Origin: Aselliscus stoliczkanus
Taxonomy: Eukaryota; Chordata; Mammalia; Chiroptera; Hipposideridae
Length of the DNA: 64,000 nt
Assembly (NCBI GenBank): GCA_033961575.1
Contig: CM066736.1
Span: forward strand, 5,179,501-5,243,500
Direction of reading: 5' to 3'
The notes beneath the pieces were generated by a model. The model worked only from the letters and a program-made list of their open reading frames with translations, was not told the origin of the DNA and did not search any database. A program made the translations under genes and the position numbers. Below, piece after piece: positions 12,801 to 20,600 of the stretch (position 1 is its first letter; every line of letters begins with the position of its first letter).

Positions 12801-14361
12801 GAGCGGAAGTGCTGGATGGTATGGTAACAGCATGTTCAGTTTTGTAAGAAAACACTCAGCTGTCTTTCAAAGTGGCCGCCCCATTTGCATCCCCACCACA
12901 ATCGAATGAGAGTTCCTGTTGCTCCATCCCCACCAGCATTTGCTGTTGTCAGTGTTCTGGATGTTGGTCATTCTCATAGGTGTGCACGGGTATCTCATGG
13001 TTGTTTTAAATTGCTCCACATCATATGTCATCACGAAAATGCATCTTTCCATACGCTTATCTACCATCTGTATATCTTCTTTGTGAAGTGTCTTCTTAGG
13101 GTCTGTGGTCCATTTTTTAACTGGGTTATTTGCCTTATTAGTGAGTTGGAAGAGTTCTTTGTGTTTTCTGGATACAGAATCCTTGTCAGATGAGGATCTG
13201 AAATTTTTTTCCCCATTCTGTGAATTGTCTTTTCACCTTCTTGACTGTAGCCTTTGAAGTACTTCGATGAGATCCAATTTATATATTTTTTTCCTTTAAT
13301 TATTTGTGCTTTTAACATCCTAGCTAAAATGGCTTTGCCTAATCCAAGGTCACAAAGATCTTTTGGATTATATTTTTAATTTCAAATTCTTTTTCTTTGT
13401 TGGTACATAGGAAAATTGTTGACTTTTGCATATTAACATGGTATTCTGCAACTATGCTATAATCACTTATTAGATCCAGGAGTTTGTCAATTCTGTCAGA
13501 TTTTCAACATGGACAGTCATGTCCTGTGCAAACAAAGATTGTCTTATTTCTTCTGTCCCAGTCTACGAAAAGTTCAGTGTTGGAAATACAAACCTTAAGA
13601 TAATGTAAGGGAAATTGAGGCGGAAATTTCCAGTAATTTCAGACTGAACCTTGATACCCTGAGAAAGTGGCTATATTTATTCACAAAACATTTACCATGT
13701 AACTACTGGGCCTACTAGGCATTCAGTAAAAATTCTGTAAATAAAAACAGCATTGGGCTGGCCAAGTGGCGCATTGGTTAAGACCTGGTTTGGGATGCCA
13801 GCAGCCCAGGTTCAGATCCCACATGAGGGCAGTGACACTGCCCTCTACAGCTAAGATGGTGAACAACAGCTCCACCTGGAGCTGGGCTGCTGTGAGTTCC
13901 CGGGGACAGCATAGCTGCAGCTCCTGCTGCAGTGGGCTGCCATAGGCTACAGTGAGTGGCCGGCAGCCAGCATGAGCGGCCGGCAGCCTGTGTGAGCTGC
14001 CAAGAGCCGCTGTGAGCGGCTGTCCAGAGGCCAGTGACCTATCTGCCTAATCCAGGAAGAGCGCAATGACAATACCAACATGGGCCAGGGAAGCAATGTC
14101 CTCCACAACTAGACTGAAGAACAAAAAGACAGCAACTTGTCTGTTCCTCTTCCCCGATTCCCCAACGCTGTTTCCCTTTCCCCAATTCCCCAGTAAAATC
14201 TTAAAAAAACCAACCAGCATCATAATCATTACCTTTTCGGAGCAGATCTTCGCTAGCAAATCTACTTGATATAAAGCAGTTCCATGTTCTTTTCTTGAAC
14301 CTACACTTAGGTACCCACTTCCTGTATCATCATTTGTTAGTAGTTCAATATCATTCCACAT
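807..14361 (-). CDS. KNTC1: KNTC1 (Rod), kinetochore-associated protein 1, N-terminal part (coding exons 2-18, partial gene)
   Basis: Seventeen consecutive coding exons on the minus strand splice in one open frame of 1,488 nt, giving residues 1-496 of a protein that is about 2,209 residues in human. The start is the ATG at 14361-14359 (MWNDIELLTNDDTGSGYL), which matches the human N-terminus. No stop or frameshift interrupts the frame. From family knowledge, KNTC1/Rod forms the RZZ complex with ZW10 and Zwilch on the outer kinetochore corona, recruits dynein-Spindly and MAD1-MAD2, and sustains the spindle assembly checkpoint. The part seen corresponds to the N-terminal beta-propeller (about residues 1-390, with motifs such as DTEVDVVGLCQEGKF and NVLSLWDIYTLTP) and the start of the alpha-solenoid. 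The 3' remainder lies left of position 1. It shares a divergent CpG-island promoter with RSRC2. Confidence 0.96.
987..1112 (-). CDS. KNTC1: KNTC1 exon 17 (residues 425-466)
   Basis: Bounded by TTCCAG and GTGTGT, 126 nt, phase 0. It encodes LVYKVKSNDILEKLALSS through ENLHKIQ. Confidence 0.93.
1224..1299 (-). CDS. KNTC1: KNTC1 exon 16 (residues 399-424)
   Basis: Bounded by TTAACAG and GTAATC. It encodes RLSRLLHKHRFAEAES through QFGLDVE. Confidence 0.93.
1392..1457 (-). CDS. KNTC1: KNTC1 exon 15 (residues 377-398)
   Basis: Bounded by TTTTCAG and GTAACG. It completes the Lys codon, then encodes PSQDSVSVLVLRCLTEALPEN and two bases of an Arg codon. Confidence 0.92.
1567..1610 (-). CDS. KNTC1: KNTC1 exon 14 (residues 363-376)
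   Basis: Bounded by TTGTAG and GTAGGT. It encodes DTIYLLEGICKNDP, followed by a split Lys codon. Confidence 0.91.
1961..2014 (-). repeat. Family-A SINE fragment
   Basis: Only the tRNA-like head remains (reverse of GGGCCGGCCGAGTGG through GGCCCC). Confidence 0.8.
2085..2390 (+). repeat. Old L1-like 3' relic
   Basis: A diverged segment containing ATAACTGTGTTGTGG and CTGAAGTATTTAGGGGTGA resembles the 3' ends of old mammalian L1 (L1M) copies. Called by eye. Confidence 0.45.
2444..2524 (+). repeat. Family-A SINE, 3'-shortened
   Basis: The head with A and B boxes runs directly into an A tail after GGTTTGGAT. The usual GAGGGCCAGTGACACTG segment is missing. Confidence 0.8.
2815..2913 (-). CDS. KNTC1: KNTC1 exon 13 (residues 330-362)
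   Basis: Bounded by GCCCAG and GTAAGT, 99 nt, phase 0. It encodes MKNLMVYSLPMMEILYSLE through VQTGIST. Confidence 0.93.
3455..3509 (-). CDS. KNTC1: KNTC1 exon 12 (residues 311-329)
   Basis: Bounded by TTTTAG and GTATTG. It completes the Trp codon, then encodes QGITNLKLVALTTTINKK. Confidence 0.92.
3953..4068 (-). CDS. KNTC1: KNTC1 exon 11 (residues 273-310)
   Basis: Bounded by TTCGCAG and GTATGC. It encodes NVLSLWDIYTLTPIWNW through DPASSVT, plus two bases of a split Trp codon. Confidence 0.95.
4282..4334 (-). CDS. KNTC1: KNTC1 exon 10 (residues 255-272)
   Basis: Bounded by TTTGTAG and GTATGT. It encodes GARKFQLIDNLLFVLDTD, 53 nt. Confidence 0.92.
4446..4590 (-). repeat. tRNA-derived SINE, family C
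   Basis: Reverse of a head with GGCTCAGTTGGTTAAGAGC, then GAGCTGAGCTGCC and CAGGTGGCAGGATGGCTCAGCT and an A tail. Distinct from families A and B beyond the head. Confidence 0.85.
4868..4961 (-). CDS. KNTC1: KNTC1 exon 9 (residues 224-254)
   Basis: Bounded by CTGTAG and GTAAAAT. It encodes GTGNCAFSKWEPDPFKK through DAEIIK. Confidence 0.93.
5590..5700 (-). CDS. KNTC1: KNTC1 exon 8 (residues 187-223)
   Basis: Bounded by TTTGCAG and GTAATG, 111 nt, phase 0 at both ends. It encodes LQGQIKTTFISTENC through KVPMIIG. Confidence 0.94.
5945..5979 (-). CDS. KNTC1: KNTC1 exon 7 (35-nt micro-like exon, residues 175-186)
   Basis: A very short exon between TATGCAG and GTAAG. It encodes AIENVDFNKAKK and is supported by frame continuity on both sides and by the matching human segment. 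Confidence 0.9.
6097..6508 (+). repeat. Long SINE (family B) with perfect 16-bp target duplication
   Basis: Full-length family B. GAAATTATATACAATC occurs immediately before (6081-6096) and after (6509-6524). Confidence 0.9.
6560..6910 (+). repeat. Probable L2 relic
   Basis: Diverged sequence ends in TTCTTGGCACATTGTAG and AATATTTGTTGAATAC, typical of the L2 3' end. Confidence 0.4.
7245..7362 (-). repeat. Family-A SINE
   Basis: Reverse family A between copies of AATATAATGTTCTT. Confidence 0.85.
7461..7538 (-). CDS. KNTC1: KNTC1 exon 6 (residues 149-174)
   Basis: Bounded by TTAATAG and GTAAGTAA. It encodes GTYYMLLLTKSGFFC through QLVKIQQ. A minus-strand SINE lies about 100 bp past its donor. 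Confidence 0.93.
8167..8245 (-). CDS. KNTC1: KNTC1 exon 5 (residues 123-148)
   Basis: Bounded by AATTAG and GTAAGT. It encodes AFVQKANDENE through VIEKDGSSE and continues the frame into exon 6. Confidence 0.93.
8598..8713 (-). CDS. KNTC1: KNTC1 exon 4 (residues 84-122)
   Basis: Bounded by TTTTCAG and GTAAGAC. It encodes DTEVDVVGLCQEGKFLFVG through TSKQTLLTT, which is blade-like beta-propeller sequence. Confidence 0.95.
8897..9004 (+). repeat. Family-A SINE
   Basis: Full head, body and A tail, with similar flanks (GAGTACTATT and GAATACTATT). Confidence 0.88.
9265..9364 (-). repeat. Family-A SINE
   Basis: Reverse family A with CTGCAGT-type flanking repeats. Confidence 0.87.
9672..10103 (-). 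repeat. Nested SINE cluster: family C split by family C and family A
   Basis: The outer family-C copy occupies 9672-9776 and 10051-10103. It is interrupted by a second family-C copy (9777-9921) and a family-A copy (9935-10050). The repeated AGAGCTCACACT at the break marks the insertion duplication. Confidence 0.82.
10170..10415 (-). other. Unidentified 82-codon ORF in KNTC1 intron 3
   Basis: An open frame (begins MVVKVFGVRRYAYGNP, later WGQDAHILWNPS) in non-SINE sequence, ending near a GTGAGT donor-like motif. No family recognised. It may be chance or a relic of a processed or mobile sequence. Confidence 0.2.
10938..11058 (-). CDS. KNTC1: KNTC1 exon 3 (residues 44-83)
   Basis: Bounded by CTACAG and GTAAGC on the minus strand. 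It encodes ATLNPKIQACSLNDG through RSLQLHLLF, with a split Asp codon joining exon 4. Confidence 0.94.
11700..11880 (+). repeat. MIR relic
   Basis: The core pattern of an ancient MIR: AGTAATCTTGGACAAGT, then CCTCTCTCCTATAAAACAG, and a GTTCAATAAATG end. Confidence 0.5.
12110..13575 (-). repeat. L1M 3' end (LINE-1, minus strand)
   Basis: Read on the minus strand this is the end of ORF2 and the 3' region of an old L1, ending at a T-run at 12113 (plus-strand view). Recognisable anchors on the plus strand: GTTTTAGGTTCACAGCAAAA, AATTATGAATAAAGCTGCTA, GTTCCTGTTGCTCCA. ORF2 is broken and noncoding. Confidence 0.8.
13755..14209 (+). repeat. Long SINE (family B) beside KNTC1 exon 2
   Basis: Full-length family B whose A tail ends about 24 bp from the KNTC1 exon 2 donor, antisense to KNTC1. 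Confidence 0.88.
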
Positions 14362-14365
14362 ATTT
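14233..14365 (-). CDS. KNTC1: KNTC1 exon 2 (start codon; residues 1-43)
   Basis: The acceptor CTCAG precedes AAAT-ATG, coding runs from 14361, and the donor is GTAATG. It encodes MWNDIELLTN through ICSEK and ends in phase 0. A full-length SINE ends only about 24 bp beyond its donor. Confidence 0.94.
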
Positions 14366-15079
14366 CTGAGTCAGGAATCACTCACTGACTTCCCTGTGAC
14401 AACATGGAAAATTAGAGACTACATTATAGTTTTGCACAGAATCCTGTTTCTTGGGACATGAAAAGGCTTTACCCAAAATGTATACATCAATAAAAAGACT
14501 TCTCTGTCTTCCTATTATTTCTGAGGTCAGCAGACACTGTGGATCAATAAGAAAAGTGGAACTAGAGCTATGCTTGTCACTAGAGAAGTACATACTGGTT
14601 TAGGAACACAAACAATTCTGATCTTAACAATGTATCCTAGAACTTGTAGTGTTTTTGTATACCTAGCTTGAAATTATAACAAGTTTTCCTTTTAATGAAA
14701 CTTTAAATCAGTATAGCAATAAACAACAAAAGCTCTGAGGTCAGACTGTCTGGGATATCTTAGGATAGTAAAGTTCCAGATGAACTTAAAAAAATATCCA
14801 TTCATTTTTCCAGTATTATTCTCCAATAAATGAAAATGTTAAGGGGAGGAGGAAAAAACTGGATTAGGTTTCTGAATGGACAAAAGAGCATACTTGTTAC
14901 CTTAGGAAAGTCACTTAACCACCTCATCCACAAAGATTGCTTTAACTCATTTGATGTATGGTCTGGGTGGGAGTAAATACTAAGATGAAGAACAATCCCT
15001 GGGTCAAAGCTGGTGGGAACAATAACCAATTGTTACAGTTGTTCTGATACATGTAATAGAATATGTTTTAAAATCAATG

Positions 15080-15300
15080 GGAGATACAGCACTGGCAAGG
15101 AATGATTTCTGACTTGGTGCTCTTTCACATTTACTAGCCAGTTGTTCTTGAGCAAGCAACTTAATCTTTGTTCCCTAATTTGCTAATCTATAGAATAGGA
15201 ATACAGTGGTAGCTACTAAAAAGCTGTTACAAGTTTTAAATGTTCACAAAACAACGCTTGGTTCGTGGCAAGCACTCAGTTTTAAGTATTTGCAAATTTA
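15080..15300 (+). repeat. MIR relic
   Basis: MIR-like order: ATTTACTAGCCAGTTGT, GAGCAAGCAACTTAATC, TTTGTTCCCTAATTTGC, and a GCAAGCACTCAGT end. Confidence 0.5.
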
Positions 15301-15349
15301 TTGTTATTGGTAGAAGCAGGTAACATTTGGGATAGTCATTTAAGGTCAT

Positions 15350-15425
15350 GGGAGTTTTTAGAATTTATTTTCCAATTATAGTTGACATACAATATTAGTT
15401 TCAGATGTATAACATGGTAATTACA
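15350..15425 (-). repeat. Short L1-like fragment
   Basis: TTATAGTTGACATACAATATTAG resembles the reverse strand of a common L1M 3' end. Confidence 0.4.
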
Positions 15426-15674
15426 GGAGCTTTTTAAATACAGGCAAAGAGTTCTTACTGAGATTGTAAGCAAGGATACAGAAACAAAGCATGTCAAAAC
15501 TGACAACAGTGTCAGTGGCTGGTGTTTGCGTGGACGTTGATGGGAGGAGGTTAAGATAGGAGGGTTAGAGTGAATACTTTTATGGGTCTCAGTGTCCAAC
15601 ATCTGTAAAAATAGAGAAATATTATCAATTTCTCAGGGCTGTCATACTCAGCCATTCAAAAAATGTTTCCTGTG

Positions 15675-15783
15675 GGGCCGGCCGAGTGGCGCGGTGGTTA
15701 AGCGCTGGCTTAGGAAGCCAGCGGCCCCGGTTCGGGTCCCACATATGAGGGCCAGTGACACTGCCCTCAAAAAAAAAAAAAAA
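15675..15783 (+). repeat. Family-A SINE
   Basis: Near-consensus copy with flanks GTTTCCTGTG and GTTTACTGTG. Confidence 0.9.
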
Positions 15784-16339
15784 GTTTACTGTGTGCCTAC
15801 TCTTTTCTAGGAGCTGGGAATAGAGTTGTGAAGACAGAAAAGGTCTTTGTCATTAAATTTATAATCTTGTAGGAAGGACAGACAAAAATGTAAACAATAT
15901 AAACAGAGCCACTTTAAAATAGAGCTGCCATGTCAGAGAAACTGACATGCACATTTTACACCTCAAGGTTTGGAATGTCAAAAACGGCAAAATAACCTTT
16001 GGACTTGACCTAAACAACCTTGTTTCTAAACTATTTGCAAAGATAACAACAACAGAAAGTTAATATGACTACTGGACTGAAAATTAAAAACACTGTTTAG
16101 AATCAACATCACTACGTTATCTGTACCAATAGAAATGCCTTCCCTCTGGTGATGTAAATGTTCCCCTTCCCATTTTCATAAATACCCATTGCCTTTGTCT
16201 TCAAATATATAGAATTTCATTATTTGGGCTTCTGCCTGAATTAATAGATTTCCTGAATTCTCTGATCTCAAATAAATGCTTGTTTGCCTCTTGCTTTGGA
16301 AGGCCTTTTTAAGTGAGCAAAAATAAAATAGTTACTACT

Positions 16340-16510
16340 ATTCAGTATGCAAGATATTTGGGAATGTTTACTCATTTAGTCAACCCATTTTACAGCTGAG
16401 AAACAGGAGCCGGGGGTTAAATAAACGGCCAAGGTTACCTAAAGCGAGTAAGTGAAGTAGGTAGACAAGAAAACTCAAACCCACGCCTGCTATTAACTGT
16501 GATACCGTCT
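16340..16510 (+). repeat. MIR relic
   Basis: CCCATTTTACAGCTGAGAAAC, then AAGGTTACCTAAAGCGAGTAAGT, is the conserved MIR core. Confidence 0.6.
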
Positions 16511-16589
16511 CCCTACAAAAAAAAAAAAAATAAGCAAACGCACCGACAGCGACCGTGTGAAATATTTTGACATAAACAAAACGGTGCTC

Positions 16590-16800
16590 AGGGGTAGCAG
16601 GGTCGCGTAAGAAGGAAGGACCTGTTTGGGAAGGGAAGAAGGCTTCGGAGCCGAGAAGAACAGCATGAAAGCAGTCGTGCAAAGCTCAGGGGCAACAGCC
16701 GGTGCAAAGGCTGTGCAGCAAAAGCTGGACCGAGTCGGGGGCGCCTTGCCCGGCTACAGTAAGGATGCAACAGTGAGGGAGCTAAGCGAATCCCTCGGCT
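16590..16800 (+). repeat. Possible L2 relic
   Basis: AAGAACAGCATGAAAG followed by CCGGTGCAAAGGCTG resembles L2 internal sequence. Weak. Confidence 0.3.
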
Positions 16801-17122
16801 TCAAGATCGAATGTAACACTCAGTGCAAAAAAACAACAAAACACTAGGTGCAAGAGGGCAAGATGCTAAGCAGACGAGTGGCATGATTTGATTAGGACTT
16901 GAGACCGCGGTGGCTGCTGGGTGAGTAGATGAGCGAAGTGGGCAGAACGAGGCCGTGTCAGTTAGGATTCCGTGCAAAAACGCTCAGCTGGATACCGACC
17001 CCCAACCTCTCTCCCGCCTGCGTCTTGAGGGCAACACTGCTCGAAGTGTGTGCTAAGGCCGCAGCTGCTGCCACCTGAACCCACCCCCAGCTCCCTGCAG
17101 GAGCGCGATTCCCCCTTCTCAC

Positions 17123-17230
17123 CTGCAGCTGAAGAAACTAAAGCAGAATAGTCAACCTGTATGGTCCCTCTTCCCGACACCCACAACCGCCTCTAATCTC
17201 TGCAGGTTCCAGCCCACAGGTTTAAATTGG
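17123..17230 (-). other. KNTC1: Putative noncoding exon 1 (5' UTR) of KNTC1
   Basis: The start codon lies in an exon whose acceptor is at 14366, so an upstream noncoding exon is required. A strong minus-strand donor (CTGCAG then GTGAGAAG) ends an exon at 17123, inside the CpG island and just below an E2F/CCAAT/TTTAAA cluster. The donor is seen directly. The transcription start, near 17190-17230, is inferred. Confidence 0.55.
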
Positions 17231-17627
17231 CGGGAGAACACCAAGCCCAACCCCTTTTACGGCGGCCGAAGAAGGCCAAGAGTGCTTTCGAATCGAAATG
17301 GGAAGTCGCCCCACCCTCCACTCCCTCCCTTTCGGAACGCCCCGCCGCGCACACCGGGGTGTATTGTTGGCCCCGCCTTTCTCCCCTGGCTTTCCACGCC
17401 CCCTTCCAAAGAACAGCCAATCACCGCCTCGCACCGCTTTGCTCTAGACAGTCTTATCGCCACCCCTTTTCGTCCCAGCAAGCAGTGCGACGGCGCCGAG
17501 GCTCGTCCCCTTTGTGCCATCCGGGTCTCTCGCCGGAGCCATTTAGTCTGTGGCGAAGTCTCAGGGCGGCCCGTCGTGTTGAAAGCGGCAAGTGGAGGCG
17601 CCGCCCAAGCGGCCGGGACTCTAGACG

Positions 17628-17633
17628 ATGGCG
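17628..17633 (+). CDS. RSRC2: RSRC2 exon 1 coding part (Met-Ala)
   Basis: The ATG GCG is immediately followed by the donor GTAGGT. The 5' UTR lies upstream, starting roughly at 17480-17540 by analogy. Only two codons precede the 4.4-kb intron 1. Confidence 0.93.
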
Positions 17634-20600
17634 GTAGGTGCCGAATCCGAGTGTGAAGCCACGGCTCTTTCCCGGTTACTTTCCAAAGGGGCTGGAGTCC
17701 TCCCGGAGCTGCTAGCCGCTCGCGAGTGGACAAAATGGCGCCGCGGCCCTTGTCGGCCGCTATCATGGCTGCCGGCTGGAGGGAGGGACGAAGGCGGCGA
17801 CGATGGGGGCTGGGAGCTGCCGGCAGCGCCCTTTTTTTTTTTCTAGAACTTTCTCCATCTCTTGCTCAGCTCTGTTCCTTTCGGCCCACAGTGCTGCCTC
17901 TAGTTCAGCTCGCTCTTGAGCGATGTCGAGTTTCCTTAGGCCTTGGAAATGGATGTTGGCGGGGGGCGAAGTCCTGGGAAGAGAGAGAAGCGCTGGGCTG
18001 GTCTCTGCAAGGCACTGGGTCCAAAAAGGGTCTGGACGGTTAAAAGGGAGCAGCCTGCGGGCGCTTATTCCCTTCAATAAGATGCCTCTAATTGCATAAT
18101 TTCAAGTCGTGGTTCGTTTCTGAAAAACCTAATTCTTTTAATAAGGAACTGGGGAAGGTGGTGCTGAAAGGGAGCAAACAATGCGACTGAATAAGAAAAA
18201 TCTGGAATTACGAATTCTGATGGCCGCTCAGTTTCGGGAGCAGCTTGATGTAATCGTTTGGAAGTGTTAGGGAAGCGTTATCCTCAAGCCTTACCTTGGG
18301 CGTCGTTCCTTTACATTTTTCAAGAAGCCTTTCTTGACCTATTTAACCTTAAATAAATAAAAAAACAAACACGACAGTTCTTAAGTGATCTCTTCGGAAC
18401 AAGAAGCCAGCTTGGGGCATTAGAGGCCCAGGTCTGATGCATCGCGTGATTGTGGGATGGTTTCATTTTTTTTGCTTGTCCTGTTCAAAGAAAAAGGCAA
18501 GCGTTTTTGCGTTTCTTTCCACTGACTCAAAATATATCTTCTCATTTTTGAAAGTAGAAGACTGGTAAACATAACGAAAAACACGTATGGTACTGTCCCT
18601 AATATTTGAGATGCCTGGAATTAGACAGGATGGTCACCCTCCCTCCCCCGCCCCATAGGAAATTGAAAGAATTTGGAACCGATTTTTTATTTTTATTAAG
18701 TTTCAAACAGTTGGCAAGCTATTGGGTGTTTATGTAACTCATCGATTTAATGTTTTCCTTGTTTAAATAGTGCTTTAGGCCTCTTAGTATACTTAAGTAA
18801 AAAATAGTGTTTTAGTTGGGCTCAAAATATATTTTAAAAATGAAATCAAACATTTGTTTCTGCAGTGCCTCCTTCAATAAAAAGACACAATTCACTGGAG
18901 AGGTGGCCTAGTATTGAACCCCCTTCCTTCTTCGCACTGGGAAAACATTCGTATACTATGTCTTGGGTGGTGGTAGGGTTTTAAACCAGATGTAAATTTT
19001 AAGTAACAGTGGTGGCTTCTAATAGAGCAAATGCTAGAGTACAGGATAGTTTTACAGTTAATATTTAAGGTTTATATATAGAGATCCCTAGCAAATCAAA
19101 ATAAGGGTTAGGAATTTTCAGAGAAATGTTAATATTCAGTTGATCTGGGGGTGGATACTTGGATTCCGCTGCTATAAAATAGCCTCACAGAAATAAAAGT
19201 TTTGCATGAGCTGAGCGGCCACCTATCATTCGTATCTATTTAGGAATAGGATGGTTTTGTTGTTGTCCTATGGTATATTTTACAGATGAAAATGGCTATT
19301 GGTGTAAGTTATTAGCCTGTATCACAGGCTTCCCTTAAGCCAAGGGCATTTGACTTCCTTGTCGCCAGGCATCTGTGATGGTAAGCATGTACTAGTTAAA
19401 TAAACCATTGACTAAAGACTTATATGGCTTGGCTAAATGCTGGCGTTTCCATGGAAATGTTTTCAATTCTGGTTATGATCTCGGTAAAATTTTGTGAGAT
19501 GTGCCAGTGGTTCCTGATGCAGTCTCTCTTAGGCAGAAAAGTGGTGTGCACTGAGAAAGGTGATAGCACTACTTCAGGTTTTTGTGACTGCTGCTTTTTA
19601 CAAAGTGTAAGCTTTACCAATACTTAGCACATCACAGGTGTATCTAAAATAGTCCTTAAGGATGATGAGAACAAGAATAAAAGAAAATGACTAGTGTTGT
19701 GAAAATCACAATCATCCTTAATTACGTGATACAGTATCATTTATTAATAGTGTACAGCCAAGGGTACCATCTTAGGTGAGTCAGCTGATGTTGCAGGATC
19801 TCACCTGTAAAATGAGCAAGTTGAGTTCAATTCTAAGGGATGAAAGCCTTTCAGCACAAAAATGTTATGATTGCAGAAATCACATACATAGATACAGGGA
19901 AAACTGGACAGACTTGTGTGCTTGAATGAAAGCCTCTCCAGTATTTAGTTGCTTCCTTTTTTCTGTTACTAGGGGTGTTTTGGTACTATCATTAGAGGCT
20001 TAACACGTAATTTATGTCTTTAATTCCAACTAGGCTATACTTTTTTTTTTTGAGGGCAGTGTCACTGGCCCTCATATGTGGGACTGAACCGGGGCCGCTG
20101 GCATCCCAAGCCAGCGCTTAACCAATGCGCCACTCGGCCAGCCCCTATAAATTCTTTTGACTTATCACTTTATTACTGGAATAGCATGAAGTTTGGCACA
20201 TTTTTGATACTTGGTAAATAATGCAGCCTCTCATGCTTCGTTTGTTAAAATACTCCCTATTTAGTTTGTTTGGCGTTTGTTTTCTGTACTAATATTCCTA
20301 AGGGAAGAAGTTCATTATCAAGGGATTATTATTATTCCTCCTACTCAAAATTTATAGTGATTCTGTATTAATCCAATCCAGTTTTCTTCTGTAAGGAGTA
20401 AGATCATAAATATTTTAGGCATTGTGGACACAGTAGAGTCTCTGTCACATACCTTGCTGGCTTGTTCTCTTGTTTTAACATTTTTAAAAAGGATAAAAAC
20501 CATTCTTAGCTTAAGGGCCATAGTTTGCCAACCCCTGTCCTAAGTAATCTACTCCCCAGGTGTGTTATCTATTCTGTGACTCATTTAAATCAGTGTTTTC

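Larger units (their letters stand above)
17000..17850. promoter_or_regulatory. CpG-island divergent promoter of KNTC1 (minus) and RSRC2 (plus)
   Basis: A CG-rich island in an otherwise AT-rich window separates the two oppositely oriented genes by only about 400 bp. Seen inside it: a CCAAT box at 17417-17421; TTTAAATTGGCGGGAG at 17221-17236, which combines a TTTAAA element, an inverted CCAAT and an E2F-like GGCGGGA; and YY1-like AAAATGGCGCC and ATCATGGCTGCC near 17732 and 17763 in RSRC2 intron 1. The E2F cluster sits on the KNTC1 side, fitting a cell-cycle gene. No TATA box is evident. Confidence 0.85.

Noticed and set aside
12153..13318. ORFs of 66-102 codons on both strands
   Set aside because: They lie in the decayed L1 3' end and do not correspond to an intact ORF2.
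15675..15783. tRNA-like sequences with A and B boxes, here and in about 30 other places
   Set aside because: They recur with A tails and target duplications, so they are SINE heads, not functional tRNA genes.
17227..17766. Long overlapping ORFs on both strands in the KNTC1/RSRC2 CpG island
   Set aside because: GC-rich promoter sequence has few stops. No homology or splice context supports coding.
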